DNA from: Nocardia australiensis
GTDB lineage: Bacteria > Actinomycetota > Actinomycetes > Mycobacteriales > Mycobacteriaceae
Direction: 5' to 3'
DNA length: 64,000 nucleotides
NCBI RefSeq assembly: GCF_020733705.1
Contig: NZ_JAJFZM010000001.1
Coordinates: 186,001-250,000 of the forward strand
The notes below the pieces were generated by a model. The model had not been told where the DNA came from. It made no database searches and saw only the letters and a list, made by a program, of their open reading frames with translations. How positions within the stretch are numbered: the stretch's first letter is position 1; every line of letters begins with the position of its first letter. A program made the position numbers and the translations under genes. Below are positions 28,897-38,224 of the stretch, one piece after another.

Positions 28897-29976
28897 TCAG
28901 ACATCGGTCGAGAAGCGGATGCCGCCGTCCGGTATGTCGACACCGGGCCAGATCCGGGCACCACGCAGTAGCTCGCAGCGGGCGCCGACATTGGCGCCGT
29001 CGCCGATGACAGCGTCGCGCACCAGGGCGCGGGGGCCGATGCGGGCACCGAAGCCGATGATGGACCGTTCGACGGTGGCACCCGCTTCCACGCGGGCACC
29101 GTCGAATAGGATCGCGCCGTCGAGCCGAGCACCCGCGCCGACCTCGGCACCACGCCCGACGACGGTGCCGCCGATGAGCAGGGCACCGGGCGCCACGCCC
29201 GCACCCTGGTGGACGAGGAATTCGCCGCGCTGCCCCGGCAGTGCCGGCGAGGGGGCGATGCCGCGAACCAGATCCGCGGACCCGCGTACGAAGTCCTCCG
29301 GGGTGCCCATGTCACGCCAGTACGAGGAATCGACATGCCCTTGGACTCGGGCCCCCTCGGCGAGCAGCGCCGGGAACACCTCGCGTTCCACCGAGACCGG
29401 GCGACCCGAGGGGATCTTCTCGATGTATTCGCGACGGAAGACGTAACAGCCCGCGTTGATCTGGTCGGTCGGCGGATCCTGCGTCTTCTCGAGGAACGCG
29501 GTGACCCGGCCGTTCTCGTCGGTGGGCACACAGCCGAAGGCGCGCGGATCGCTGACCCGGACCAGATGCAGCGTCACATCGGCGTGGGTGGACTCGTGAG
29601 TGTCGAGAATCGCGCCGAGGTCGGTCCCGCCGAGCACATCACCGTTGAACACCATGATGTTGTCCGCGCGCAGTTTGGGCAGCACATTGCGGATGCCGCC
29701 ACCGGTGCCGAGTGGTTCGGTCTCGGTGACGTACTCCAGTTCCAGGCCGAGATCGGCGCCGTCGCCGAAATGCTCCTCGAACACCTCGGCCTTGAACGAT
29801 GTGCCGAGCACGACGTGGTTGATCCCAGCGTCGGCGATGCGGGCGAGCAAATGCGTCAGGAACGGCAGTCCAGCCGTCGGCAGCATCGGCTTGGGTGCGG
29901 ACAGGGTCAGTGGTCGCAGCCGCGTGCCCTGACCGCCGACCAGAATCACGGCGTCGGTGCCTGCGTTTCCTGCCAT
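28897..29976 (-). CDS. manC: Mannose-1-phosphate guanylyltransferase (GDP-mannose pyrophosphorylase)
   Basis: This enzyme makes GDP-mannose from GTP and mannose-1-phosphate. The 359-residue protein has the nucleotidyltransferase signature GGQGTRLRPLTLSAPKPM at the N-terminus, then the NGDVLGG Mg2+ motif. A C-terminal left-handed beta-helix of hexapeptide repeats (such as IGPRALVRDAVIGDGANVGA) follows. Length equals the mycobacterial enzyme, which is often called manB in that literature. ATG at 29976 is the conserved start; the frame is open to 30108. It is followed upstream by wbbL and rmlD in the M. tuberculosis order. Confidence 0.93.
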   Translation of the reverse strand: MAGNAGTDAVILVGGQGTRLRPLTLSAPKPMLPTAGLPFLTHLLARIADAGINHVVLGTSFKAEVFEEHFGDGADLGLELEYVTETEPLGTGGGIRNVLPKLRADNIMVFNGDVLGGTDLGAILDTHESTHADVTLHLVRVSDPRAFGCVPTDENGRVTAFLEKTQDPPTDQINAGCYVFRREYIEKIPSGRPVSVEREVFPALLAEGARVQGHVDSSYWRDMGTPEDFVRGSADLVRGIAPSPALPGQRGEFLVHQGAGVAPGALLIGGTVVGRGAEVGAGARLDGAILFDGARVEAGATVERSIIGFGARIGPRALVRDAVIGDGANVGARCELLRGARIWPGVDIPDGGIRFSTDV

Positions 29977-30005
29977 CGAGCTTCCCCTGTTCACAGTGGA
30001 TTGAT

Positions 30006-30932
30006 TCAGTGTGCGTCCCGCGCTTGTTGACGCAGCGCAGATCGAACCGCAATTCGAGACCGGATCGCAAGTCCGGCCCGCAGCGCCAGCCGCAATGGCG
30101 CCTGCCACCAGTGCGGATGCCGATCGGCCTGGAAACGGTAGGCGCTGGCATGGTGTGCGGGCAGCATCACCTCAGGATGACGCCCGGCGGCATGTCCCTT
30201 GGCGTGGGTTACCTCGGCCGACGGCACGAACACGTTGTGCCAGCCCGCCTTGCCCATCCGGTCACCGAAGTCGACGTCCTCCATGTACATGAAGTAGCGA
30301 GAGTCGAAGCCGTCGATGGAATCGAAGGCCGCCCGTCGCACCAGCAGGCACGAACCCGACAGCCAGCCGACTGCCCGCTCGGAGATCTCCTCGTTTTCCT
30401 GCCGGTAACGGCGCGTCCACGGGTTCGACTTCCACACCGTGCCGAGGATCGCGTGTCCGGCGCCGTCGAGCAGGCCGGGCACCGAACGCGCCGACGGGTA
30501 GACGCTGCCATCCGGCTCGAGTACCTTCGGTCCGATCGCGCCCGCGCGCGGCCAGCGCTTCGCCGCGGCGAGTAGCTCGTCGATGGAATCGGTGCCCCAC
30601 CGCACATCAGGATTGGCGATGAGCACGAACTCGATCGCCGGATCGATCTCCGCGACCGCCCTGTTGATCGCGCCGCCGTAGCCGATATTGCCGCCGGTGC
30701 GCAGCAGTCGCACATGCGAATTCGCTTCCGCCGCAAGCTCCGGCACACCGTCGACGGACCCGTTGTCGGCCAGGATTACCTGTGGCTTCTCATCGGTGGC
30801 CTCGGCCAGCGTCGTGATGAAGTGCTCGAGGTGCTCACCCGGCGAATACGTCACGGTCACCACGACCAGCCCTCCGGGGGCGGCGGAATCGGATTCGGCT
30901 GTGTCTTCGGTTCGCTCGGTGCGCTCGCTCAC
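30006..30932 (-). CDS. wbbL: Rhamnosyltransferase WbbL for the arabinogalactan linker
   Basis: WbbL adds L-rhamnose to decaprenyl-diphospho-GlcNAc, building the linker that joins arabinogalactan to peptidoglycan. It is a cytosolic face GT-A (GT2) enzyme. The 308-residue protein has VVVTVTYSPGEHLEHFI at the N-terminus, NIGYGGAINRA, an ANPDVRWG acidic motif, and the MEDVDFGDR acceptor/metal motif. ATG at 30932 is the visible start. The gene lies between manC and rmlD, and rmlD makes the sugar donor. Confidence 0.92.
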   Translation of the reverse strand: MSERTERTEDTAESDSAAPGGLVVVTVTYSPGEHLEHFITTLAEATDEKPQVILADNGSVDGVPELAAEANSHVRLLRTGGNIGYGGAINRAVAEIDPAIEFVLIANPDVRWGTDSIDELLAAAKRWPRAGAIGPKVLEPDGSVYPSARSVPGLLDGAGHAILGTVWKSNPWTRRYRQENEEISERAVGWLSGSCLLVRRAAFDSIDGFDSRYFMYMEDVDFGDRMGKAGWHNVFVPSAEVTHAKGHAAGRHPEVMLPAHHASAYRFQADRHPHWWQAPLRLALRAGLAIRSRIAVRSALRQQARDAH

Positions 30933-31001
30933 GACATGCCAGCCTAGTGGGCACGGCCGGGCATCGCCCGTTCAGCGCCCGCGCGTGGGTGCGGCGGCCG
31001 T

Positions 31002-31871
31002 CTAGCCGGACCGGTTCGACAGCGCGTCACCGAGGGCGACCCGCCAATCCCGCAGCGGTGTGAGCCCGGACACGACCCAGGATTGGTTGGACAACACCGA
31101 ATATGCCGGGCGCCGAGCAGGTCTCGGAAACGCGGTCGAGTCGCACGGATGTACGCGCGCTGGATCGGCTCCGGCTCCGGCGAAGACCGCACGGGCCAAC
31201 TCGAACCAGCTCGCCTGACCCGCATTGGTGGCGTGCAGCAGTCGTGGCGCGTCCGGGCGGCCTACCAGTTCGAGCAGGGCGGCGGCCAAGTCAGCGGCAT
31301 AGGTCGGGGAGCCGAGTTGATCATCGACCACCTCGATGGTGTCGCGTTCGCGTTCCAGCCGCAGCATGGTCGTGACGAAATCACTGCCCGTCGCCGCGTA
31401 CACCCAGGCGGTCCGCACTACATGCGCTTGCGTTGTCAGGCTCAGCACCGCCTGTTCGCCCGCCAGTTTGGACCGGCCGTACACGGTCGCGGGACCGGTC
31501 GGATCGGTGGTGTCATACGGGTGGTCGTGGGTACCCGGGAACACATAGTCGGTCGAGAGATGGATCAGCCGGGCGCCGGCTCGGGCGCACGCCGCCGCGA
31601 GTACGGCCGGTCCGGTCTCGTTGCAGGCGAAGGCGGCTTCCGGATCGGACTCGGCCTGATCGACGGCGGTATAAGCCGCGCAGTTGAGCACGGTGTCACC
31701 GGGTTCGAGTACCGCCCGCACGGCGATCGGGTCGGTGATGTCGAGTTCACGGTGTCCGAAAGCGTGAGCGCCGGGTGCCAGGCGGAGGATCTCTCGCCCG
31801 ACCTGGCCTCGTGCGCCGGTCACGATCAGGCGAGATGGGGCGGTGGCGGCGGGCGGCGGCACAACGGTCAC
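31002..31871 (-). CDS. rmlD: dTDP-4-dehydrorhamnose reductase
   Basis: RmlD carries out the last NAD(P)H-dependent step to dTDP-L-rhamnose. The 289-residue short-chain reductase has the Rossmann motif VTGARGQVGRE and the catalytic Tyr and Lys in VYGRSKLAGE. GTG at 31871 is the likely start. It is divergent from the LCP gene with about 170 bp between, and precedes wbbL by about 70 bp. Confidence 0.93.
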   Translation of the reverse strand: MTVVPPPAATAPSRLIVTGARGQVGREILRLAPGAHAFGHRELDITDPIAVRAVLEPGDTVLNCAAYTAVDQAESDPEAAFACNETGPAVLAAACARAGARLIHLSTDYVFPGTHDHPYDTTDPTGPATVYGRSKLAGEQAVLSLTTQAHVVRTAWVYAATGSDFVTTMLRLERERDTIEVVDDQLGSPTYAADLAAALLELVGRPDAPRLLHATNAGQASWFELARAVFAGAGADPARVHPCDSTAFPRPARRPAYSVLSNQSWVVSGLTPLRDWRVALGDALSNRSG

Positions 31872-32044
31872 GCGGCAAGTCTGGCACGCCGTGACACCTG
31901 CGGTTGAGGTCCAGCGCGGTAACCCTTGGTTAGCCTGGACCCAACGGCGCGGGGGCTACCAGATACGGGGCGGTCTGGCGTGACCGAAAGAACGCTCGAG
32001 TTTGTCGAGAGGATGCAGAATTGCCGCAGCGGAGCAGGACCTCG

Positions 32045-33523
32045 ATGCCATCGCGGCGATCCGGAGGCGATAGCGGCCTCGCCTCCCTGGGACCGATGCG
32101 CGCGTTCGTCGCGGTGGGTGCGGTATTGGTCCTGGCTATCACTGGCTTCGCCTGGCACAGCGTCGATTCCCTCATCTCCAACATCGAACGCATCGGCGGG
32201 CTCGGCCTCGGCGGTGGCCGCGACGGCGCCGTGGACATCCTGCTGGTCGGGGTGGACTCCCGCACCGATGCCCACGGAAACCCACTGAGCCAGGACGAAC
32301 GCGCCATGCTGCACGCGGGCGACGAGGTCGGCACCAATACCGACACCATCGTGCTGATGCGCGTCCCCAACGACGGCCGCTCCGCCACCGCGATCTCCAT
32401 TCCCCGCGACTCCTATGTCGATATCCCCGGCATCGGTATGGGCAAGATCAACTCGGCCTACGGTGCGACCAAGGAGACCCAGCGCCAGAAGCTGATCGAC
32501 CAGGGCGTCTCCGAGGTCGATGCGGACAAGCAGTCCACGCGGGCGGGACGTCAGGCGCTGATCAAGTCGGTGGCCAATATGACCGGCGTCACGGTCGACC
32601 ACTACGCCGAGGTGAGCCTGCTCGGATTCGTGCTGCTCACCGATGCCGTCGGCGGTGTCGATGTGTGCCTGAACAATCCGGTCGACGAATGGATGTCCGG
32701 CGCGGAATTCCCCGCGGGTCCGCAGCGATTGAACGGCCCCGAGGCGCTGAGCTTCGTGCGGCAGCGTCATGACCTGCCGCGCGGTGACCTGGACCGGATC
32801 GTTCGCCAGCAGGTCTTCATGGCACAGCTGGTCGGGCAGGTACTCAACGCGAAAACGCTCGCGAATCCTGGAAAGCTGCAACAGCTGAGCGACGCGGTCG
32901 GACGCACCGTCGTATTGGACGAGGATTGGGACGTGCTGGCGTTTCTGCAACAGCTGCAAGACCTTACGGGTGGCCAGGTGAAATTCGAGACGGTCCCGGT
33001 CACCGATCTCAACGGCACCACGGCCGACGGCGAGTCGGTGGTCCGGATCGATCCCAAGGCAGTCAAGGCGTATGTGTCCGCGTTGGTCGGCGGCGATGAC
33101 AGCGACGAACCCGCGGAGCCCGCGGTGGATCCGGACACGGTTACCGTCAGCGTCTTCAACGCCAGCGGGGTCGGCGGTCTGGCCGGACAGGTGGCGCAGG
33201 CCCTGACATCGAAGGGCTTCCATGAGGGTCTGGTCGGCAACTACTCCGGCTCCAGCGTCACCAGCAGCCGGGTGCTGGCCACGAAGACATCGGATCCGAA
33301 GGCCAAGGCGGTGGCCACCGCGCTCGGCGGGCTGACGGTCGTCGCCGATCCGTCGTTGTCCCCAGAATCGATCAGCGTCGTCGTGGCGAGCGACTATTCT
33401 GGTCCGGGTTCGGCCGCGAGCAGCATGTTCGATATCTCCGGGACATCGTCGGCCACCGCAACCCCCGTTCCGCCCGCCCCACCGATCGACGCTGGCCAGA
33501 CAGGACCGAAATGCGTGAACTGA
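32045..33523 (+). CDS. LytR-CpsA-Psr family cell-wall ligase
   Basis: LCP proteins transfer lipid-linked glycopolymers to peptidoglycan; in mycolic-acid bacteria Lcp1 attaches arabinogalactan. The 492-residue protein has one membrane span near 20-40 and an extracytoplasmic LCP domain with DILLVGVDSR, NTDTIVLMRV, SIPRDSYVDIPG and FVRQRHDLPRGDLDR. A C-terminal LytR_C domain contains VSVFNASGVGGLAGQV. ATG at 32045 follows GGAGCAGGA; a TTG eight codons earlier is possible. Its position beside rmlD-wbbL fits a role in arabinogalactan attachment. Confidence 0.9.
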   Translation: MPSRRSGGDSGLASLGPMRAFVAVGAVLVLAITGFAWHSVDSLISNIERIGGLGLGGGRDGAVDILLVGVDSRTDAHGNPLSQDERAMLHAGDEVGTNTDTIVLMRVPNDGRSATAISIPRDSYVDIPGIGMGKINSAYGATKETQRQKLIDQGVSEVDADKQSTRAGRQALIKSVANMTGVTVDHYAEVSLLGFVLLTDAVGGVDVCLNNPVDEWMSGAEFPAGPQRLNGPEALSFVRQRHDLPRGDLDRIVRQQVFMAQLVGQVLNAKTLANPGKLQQLSDAVGRTVVLDEDWDVLAFLQQLQDLTGGQVKFETVPVTDLNGTTADGESVVRIDPKAVKAYVSALVGGDDSDEPAEPAVDPDTVTVSVFNASGVGGLAGQVAQALTSKGFHEGLVGNYSGSSVTSSRVLATKTSDPKAKAVATALGGLTVVADPSLSPESISVVVASDYSGPGSAASSMFDISGTSSATATPVPPAPPIDAGQTGPKCVN

Positions 33524-33526
33524 ACG

Positions 33527-34246
33527 ATGCGTGACAAAGCCAAGGCACTCACTCTGACCGAGTTGGTGCTCGATCCGATCCTCGAACGCGAACCCGCGGG
33601 TCCGCGGGTCACCTACTACGACGATGCCACCGGAGCCAGGATCGAACTATCCGGGCTGACGCTGGCGAACTGGGCGGCCAAGACCGCCAACCTGATTCGC
33701 GACGAATTCGGGCTGAGCCCAGGCGCCAGAGTCGCGGTGCTGTTGCCCGCGCACTGGCAGACCGCCGCCGTCCTACTCGGTTGCTGGTGGGCGGGCACCG
33801 AAGTGGTGCTCGGGCCCGATCCCGATGCCGATCTCGCGCTCGCCATCGCCGAACGGCTCGACGAAACCGAGGGCGTCGCCGAGGTTGCCGCGTTATCGCT
33901 GGACGCGTTCGGCATGCCGGTGCGTGATCTTCCGGTAGGCATCACCGATTTCGCTACCTCGGTACGCGTGCACGGCGACCAATTCCTGCCGCGCGGCGCC
34001 GGTGTCGCACTCGACGGTATGCCGGTGACCGAGGTGCTTTCGGAGGCCAGGAAATCGGCCATGCGGCAAGGGTTCTCCGAGGGCGACCGGGTGTTGTCGA
34101 GCACGCCGTGGGATGTCCCGGCGGAATTGATAGATGGGCTGGTCTCGGTGCTGGCTGTCGGCGCCTCGCTGGTGCAGGTCGTCAACCCCGACCCGGCCCA
34201 GTACGAGCGGCGGATGGCCTCCGAGCGGGTCACCGCGCGGCGTTGA
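33527..34246 (+). CDS. TIGR03089 family protein (short AMP-binding-like)
   Basis: The 239-residue protein matches the actinobacterial TIGR03089 family (Rv3268-like). It looks like the N-terminal part of an adenylate-forming enzyme: ANWAAKTANLIRDEFGLSPG and VAVLLPAHWQTAAVLLGCWWAG resemble the first subdomain of acyl-CoA synthetases. The adenylate-forming core and the C-terminal lysine domain are absent, so activity as a ligase is unlikely. It starts 3 bp after the LCP stop, so the pair is an operon. Function is unknown. Confidence 0.82.
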   Translation: MRDKAKALTLTELVLDPILEREPAGPRVTYYDDATGARIELSGLTLANWAAKTANLIRDEFGLSPGARVAVLLPAHWQTAAVLLGCWWAGTEVVLGPDPDADLALAIAERLDETEGVAEVAALSLDAFGMPVRDLPVGITDFATSVRVHGDQFLPRGAGVALDGMPVTEVLSEARKSAMRQGFSEGDRVLSSTPWDVPAELIDGLVSVLAVGASLVQVVNPDPAQYERRMASERVTARR

Positions 34247-34360
34247 GGCGGGTGCCGCGGCCTAACTCGGTATAGATCGGGGTCCGACCACAGGACGTTC
34301 CACAACCGCACACGGCTTCCGTACGGTGGAGTTATCGCACAACGATGGGGTTGGTGAGAA

Positions 34361-35689
34361 ATGAAGCCGCAATATTGGTTCCGTTGGCTATCGGTGCAGG
34401 GCGCCCCTCGTTTGGTGCTGCGCACCCAGGCTCGACGTGGTGATAACTTCGCCCAGCTGATGGGCGGTCCGAGCGGACAGACCGATCCATATCCACTCAT
34501 CGAGCAGCTACGCGGCGAGGTCGGGCGCGGGCCCGGCAGGTTGCTGCGCACACCCATCGCCTGGGCCGCCTTCGATCATGAAATGTGCCGAGCCATCCTG
34601 CGGGATAATAGGTTCGGGGTGCGCACCACCGAAAGCTTCAACGTTCCCAAACCGATGCAGAAGCTGGCCGAGCGCTTTCCACTCCCGCCGAGTCCGGTCG
34701 AGCCGCCATCCATGCTGGTGATCAATCCACCCGAACACACCGCGATGCGGCGCCCCGTTTCGTCGGCCTTCACACCGCGCGCCATCGGCAGGCTGCGTGA
34801 GCGCATCGAAACCGTCACCGAGGAATTGCTCGATGCGCTGCCATCGGGCGGGTCAGCCGACCTGATCGAATCATTCGCCGCGCAGGTGCCGATCGCGATC
34901 ATTTCAGAGATGCTCGGCTTCCCCGAACGCGACCGGCAGCTGTTCCTCGACTGGGGCGACGCGGCGACGCCGCTGCTCGATGTGGGAATCTCGTGGAAGT
35001 CCTATCGTCGCGCGGTCGGCGCGATGGAGGTGATGAACGACTACCTCGACGGGCATATCGCACGTCTACGCCGCGAACCGGGCGACGATATCCTCAGCAA
35101 CCTGGTCAGCGCGGGTGAACTGGATACCTTCGCGCTCGAGGCCACCGCGAGCCTGCTGATGGGCGCGGGCTTCGAAACCACGGTCAATCTCATCGGGAAC
35201 GGTGTGGCGCAACTGGTCGCCCACCCCGAGCAGCTCGATCGCCTGCGCGCCGAGCCGGAGTTGTGGGGCAATGCCACCGAAGAGGTGCTGCGCGTCGACG
35301 CGCCGGTGCAGACGACGGCGCGCATCGCGTTGACCGACGTGGAACTCGACGGTATCTCGTTGCGCAAGGGCAGTACCGTCGTACTGTCGCTGGCCGGCGC
35401 CAACCGTGATCCCGAGGTATTCCCTGATCCGGGCACCTTCGATGTCGGGCGCGCGAACGCCAAGGAACACTTGACCTTCAGCAGCGGCATCCACGTCTGC
35501 CTTGGCGCCAGTCTGGCCCGGATGGAAGCCACCTATGCCCTGCGATCACTCTTCGAGCGCTTCCCCGACCTGCGACTGGACGGCCCACCGCAACGCCGAA
35601 ACCTGTTCACCCTGCACGGATACGAACGCATGCCGGTCCGTTTGGGTCGCCGTGCGAGTAGTCCCGCGCCGGAACCCACCGCCGTATAG
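34361..35689 (+). CDS. Cytochrome P450, CYP140-like
   Basis: The 442-residue haem monooxygenase has the I-helix oxygen-activation motif GAGFETT, the K-helix ExxR in EEVLRVDAP, and the cysteine-ligand loop FSSGIHVCLGASLARME. The N-terminus (WFRWLSVQGAPRLVLRTQARRGDN) and the I-helix to K-helix stretch resemble mycobacterial CYP140. No ferredoxin or reductase lies next to it, so electrons come from elsewhere. The substrate is unknown. The gene ends at the hairpin shared with the carboxylesterase. Confidence 0.9.
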   Translation: MKPQYWFRWLSVQGAPRLVLRTQARRGDNFAQLMGGPSGQTDPYPLIEQLRGEVGRGPGRLLRTPIAWAAFDHEMCRAILRDNRFGVRTTESFNVPKPMQKLAERFPLPPSPVEPPSMLVINPPEHTAMRRPVSSAFTPRAIGRLRERIETVTEELLDALPSGGSADLIESFAAQVPIAIISEMLGFPERDRQLFLDWGDAATPLLDVGISWKSYRRAVGAMEVMNDYLDGHIARLRREPGDDILSNLVSAGELDTFALEATASLLMGAGFETTVNLIGNGVAQLVAHPEQLDRLRAEPELWGNATEEVLRVDAPVQTTARIALTDVELDGISLRKGSTVVLSLAGANRDPEVFPDPGTFDVGRANAKEHLTFSSGIHVCLGASLARMEATYALRSLFERFPDLRLDGPPQRRNLFTLHGYERMPVRLGRRASSPAPEPTAV

Positions 35690-35701
35690 CCGCGTCCGGA
35701 C

Positions 35702-35731
35702 CACAACCCCGGGAGGTGTCCCGGGGTTGTG
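35702..35731. terminator. Hairpin between convergent P450 and carboxylesterase genes
   Basis: A 13-bp perfect stem (CACAACCCCGGGA pairing with TCCCGGGGTTGTG, 4-nt loop) lies between the two stops. It has no T-run, so it may act as a weak or Rho-assisted bidirectional terminator. Confidence 0.65.
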
Positions 35732-35747
35732 CGAGAAGCCAACCGCC

Positions 35748-37325
35748 TCAGCTGAATCCGACAGCCTGTTCACCCCACGCGGTGTGCTGTTCCCGGTCCG
35801 GGTTGTCCACCACGCGGTCGATGGCGTCGATCAGCAGGGTGGTGCGGGTCGCCGGGTGGTAGGGCGGCCAGTGCTTGGAACCGTCGATGGCCGCCGGGAC
35901 ACCGTGGGTGGCGAAAGCCAGCCAGCGGCGCATCATGCGGCCGGAGACTTCGGTGGCGACCTTGCGACCACCGAGCCAGAAGGTGGGGTCGTGATTGAAG
36001 GTGCCGAAGTTACCGAATACGTACGGCAATTCGGTGGCGTGGCCCGCGCCGACCCGGGCGGCCTTCAGCATGGGGGTGGCCTGGTCGAAGCGGTACATCC
36101 AGGTCGGCGAGTGAGTGGCGTGCGCATCTGAGACCCAGTGCGCGGGCATACGGAACGCCGCGTCGGTCGACATGGCCAGCGCACCACGGGTTTTGTCGAG
36201 ATCCGGGTAGGCGGAGGTGATTTCGGCGATGCGCTCGTGGGATAGTTCGGGATGGTTGGCCGCCACGTCGCGCAGCATGACGTTGACCGCGTCCGGCGTT
36301 ACCGGCATGATCGGCGACCGGAATACTCGAAACAGTGACGCCTCATCCTTATTGGTGCCGATGATCAGCGGCACCCGGTGCGAGCGGCCGCGCTGGAACT
36401 GATCGATCGGATAGCTCGGGATCAGGTCACCATCCACCACTGGCGCGGCGGCCAGCCTGCCCGGTTCCTTCAAGGGGACCTCGTCGAGCAGCACACCCGC
36501 CGCGCTCACGATGCGATCGAGCGGACACTCGAGCAGCTCGATCGCGCGTGCGGCGGGCAGTTCCAGCAACTCCAGGAACCGTTGTGCGACACCGGCCGCG
36601 CGTTCCTGGCCGAATACCGTTGTGGCGGGAGGGCTTTCCGCGATCGCCCGGTGGAACAACCCCGCCGAGCGCGGCGAGGTGAGCAGCGCGGTCACGCATC
36701 CGGCACCGGAGGACTCGCCGAATACCGTCACATTGCCGGGGTCGCCGCCGAACGCGGCGATATTGTCGCGCACCCATTCCAGTGCGGCGATCTGATCGAG
36801 CAAGCCCAGGTTAGGCGTGAAGTCATCCGACAGCGAGGACAGATCGAGAAAGCCGAGCGCGCCGAGCCGGTAGTTGACCCCGACGATCACCACGTCACCC
36901 GCTTCGACCAGCTTGCGGCCGTCATAGATGCCCTGGGCCGCGGTACCGAGGCAGTATGCGCCACCGTGCAGCCACACCATGACCGGCCTGGGTTCGCGCG
37001 TCTCGATGGCGCGGCGCGGCGCCCAGACGTTCAACCACAGACAGTCCTCGCCCATGCGCAGGTCCGAGTCGACCGGAACCATATTGCCCATGGTCTGTGG
37101 GGCGATATCCCCGAAGGTCACGCAGTCTCGGATTCCCTCCCACGACTGTGGCGAGCGGGGCGGGCGGAAGCGATTCGGCCCGGCCGGCGCGGCCGCGTAC
37201 GGAATGCTGCGCCACGTGGCGACCTGGCCATTCCATCGGCCCCGAACCCGCCCATGCGCTGTTTGTGCGACAGGCTCGGCGCCGTCCACATCCGAGCTCG
37301 GTTCGGTCTCGAACTGAGTGCTCAT
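35748..37325 (-). CDS. Type B carboxylesterase
   Basis: The 525-residue alpha/beta hydrolase of the carboxylesterase/cholinesterase family hydrolyses carboxylic esters. The oxyanion hole HGGAY is present, with the nucleophile in FGESSGAG. The acid residue is in NKDEASLF and the histidine in GAGHATELPYVFG. The start is ATG at 37325, 8 nt after AGGAGG; a GTG three codons upstream overlaps that Shine-Dalgarno. No signal peptide is seen. The natural substrate is unknown. Confidence 0.92.
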   Translation of the reverse strand: MSTQFETEPSSDVDGAEPVAQTAHGRVRGRWNGQVATWRSIPYAAAPAGPNRFRPPRSPQSWEGIRDCVTFGDIAPQTMGNMVPVDSDLRMGEDCLWLNVWAPRRAIETREPRPVMVWLHGGAYCLGTAAQGIYDGRKLVEAGDVVIVGVNYRLGALGFLDLSSLSDDFTPNLGLLDQIAALEWVRDNIAAFGGDPGNVTVFGESSGAGCVTALLTSPRSAGLFHRAIAESPPATTVFGQERAAGVAQRFLELLELPAARAIELLECPLDRIVSAAGVLLDEVPLKEPGRLAAAPVVDGDLIPSYPIDQFQRGRSHRVPLIIGTNKDEASLFRVFRSPIMPVTPDAVNVMLRDVAANHPELSHERIAEITSAYPDLDKTRGALAMSTDAAFRMPAHWVSDAHATHSPTWMYRFDQATPMLKAARVGAGHATELPYVFGNFGTFNHDPTFWLGGRKVATEVSGRMMRRWLAFATHGVPAAIDGSKHWPPYHPATRTTLLIDAIDRVVDNPDREQHTAWGEQAVGFS

Positions 37326-37483
37326 CTTCCGCACCTCCTGCCCACGACCACAGGCGGATGCTAGAAATTTGCTCCGCTCGGGTCAGACGCCTCGTAATCT
37401 CTTCTCCGAGGGTACGTCGACACCGCAAGCGGGACTGGTTGGACGCTCTTACCGATTGCGGGCCGATACGCTGACACGCTGGA

Positions 37484-37780
37484 TCAATCGTGTTTATCGG
37501 CGTGGCCGAGATCACGGTCCGGCGCGACCCGGTCGCGCACCCGCTGCTTGAGCACCGCGATATCGGGGAACCCACCGTCGGCCTTGCGTTCCCACACCTG
37601 CTGGTCGTCCACGGTGATCCGGAAAACGCCACCCGACCCGGGGATCAGTGCGACCTCACCGAGGTCGGTCTCGAAGGTGCTGAGCAGTTCCTGCGCCATC
37701 CAGCCTGCCCGCAGCAGCCAGCGGCACTGTGTGCAGTATTCGATCGCGACACGTGGCATGGGTGGCACGCTACCGGTCAC
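37484..37780 (-). CDS. SelT/SelW/SelH (Rdx) family thioredoxin-like protein
   Basis: The 98-residue small redox-fold protein has an N-terminal CTQC motif (in VAIEYCTQCRWLLRAGWMA) where animal homologues have Cys-x-x-Sec. It also has the conserved GSGGVFRI and KADGGFPD segments. Substrates are unknown. GTG at 37780 overlaps the upstream YchJ-like stop by 4 bp; an internal ATG at 37759 is an alternative start. The pair is probably one transcript. Confidence 0.82.
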   Translation of the reverse strand: MTGSVPPMPRVAIEYCTQCRWLLRAGWMAQELLSTFETDLGEVALIPGSGGVFRITVDDQQVWERKADGGFPDIAVLKQRVRDRVAPDRDLGHADKHD

Positions 37781-38166
37781 GGCTCGATGACACCGTCGAG
37801 GTAGACCCAGGCGCCGTCCTCACGGACGAACCTGCTGACCTCGTGCAGCGAACCGCGCTCGCCATCGGCGCGATAGTGCGCGATGAATTCGACGGTGCCG
37901 ATGTCGTCGAACGGACCGCCGCGTTCGGTACGCACGACCTCCAGCAGTAGCCACCGCTGCGCGGGATCGAGTTCGAGGCGCGCGGGCCTGGTCCGGGAAT
38001 GCCAGGACCGGCGCAGATAGTCGGTGTCCCCGACGGCGAACGCGGTGTATCGCGACCGCATCAGCGCCTCGGCCGTCGCCGCGCCCCGCTCCCCCACCAG
38101 CAGCGGCCCGCAGCACACCGCGAGCGGCTCCCCGCGCCGACACGGACATACCTCGACTGCACCCAT
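37777..38166 (-). CDS. YchJ family SEC-C zinc protein (UPF0225)
   Basis: The 129-residue protein has an N-terminal zinc motif CPCRRGEPLAVCCGPLL of the SEC-C type, then the YchJ domain with LMRSRYTAFAVGDTDYLRRSW and VEFIAHYR. Function is unknown. The start MGAVEVCPC at 38166 puts the zinc motif at the usual place; the frame is open to 38235, which would overlap the upstream gene. It is coupled to the Rdx protein downstream. Confidence 0.85.
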   Translation of the reverse strand: MGAVEVCPCRRGEPLAVCCGPLLVGERGAATAEALMRSRYTAFAVGDTDYLRRSWHSRTRPARLELDPAQRWLLLEVVRTERGGPFDDIGTVEFIAHYRADGERGSLHEVSRFVREDGAWVYLDGVIEP

Positions 38167-38224
38167 CCTTACATCGTGCAAGCTCGGCGTGGCACACCGC
38201 ACGGCGGGCCGGCGAACGCGGCGT

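Noticed and set aside
31868..33223. Minus-strand open frame of 451 codons opposite the LCP gene
   Set aside because: It is antisense to a clear LCP domain; composition is typical of a shadow frame.
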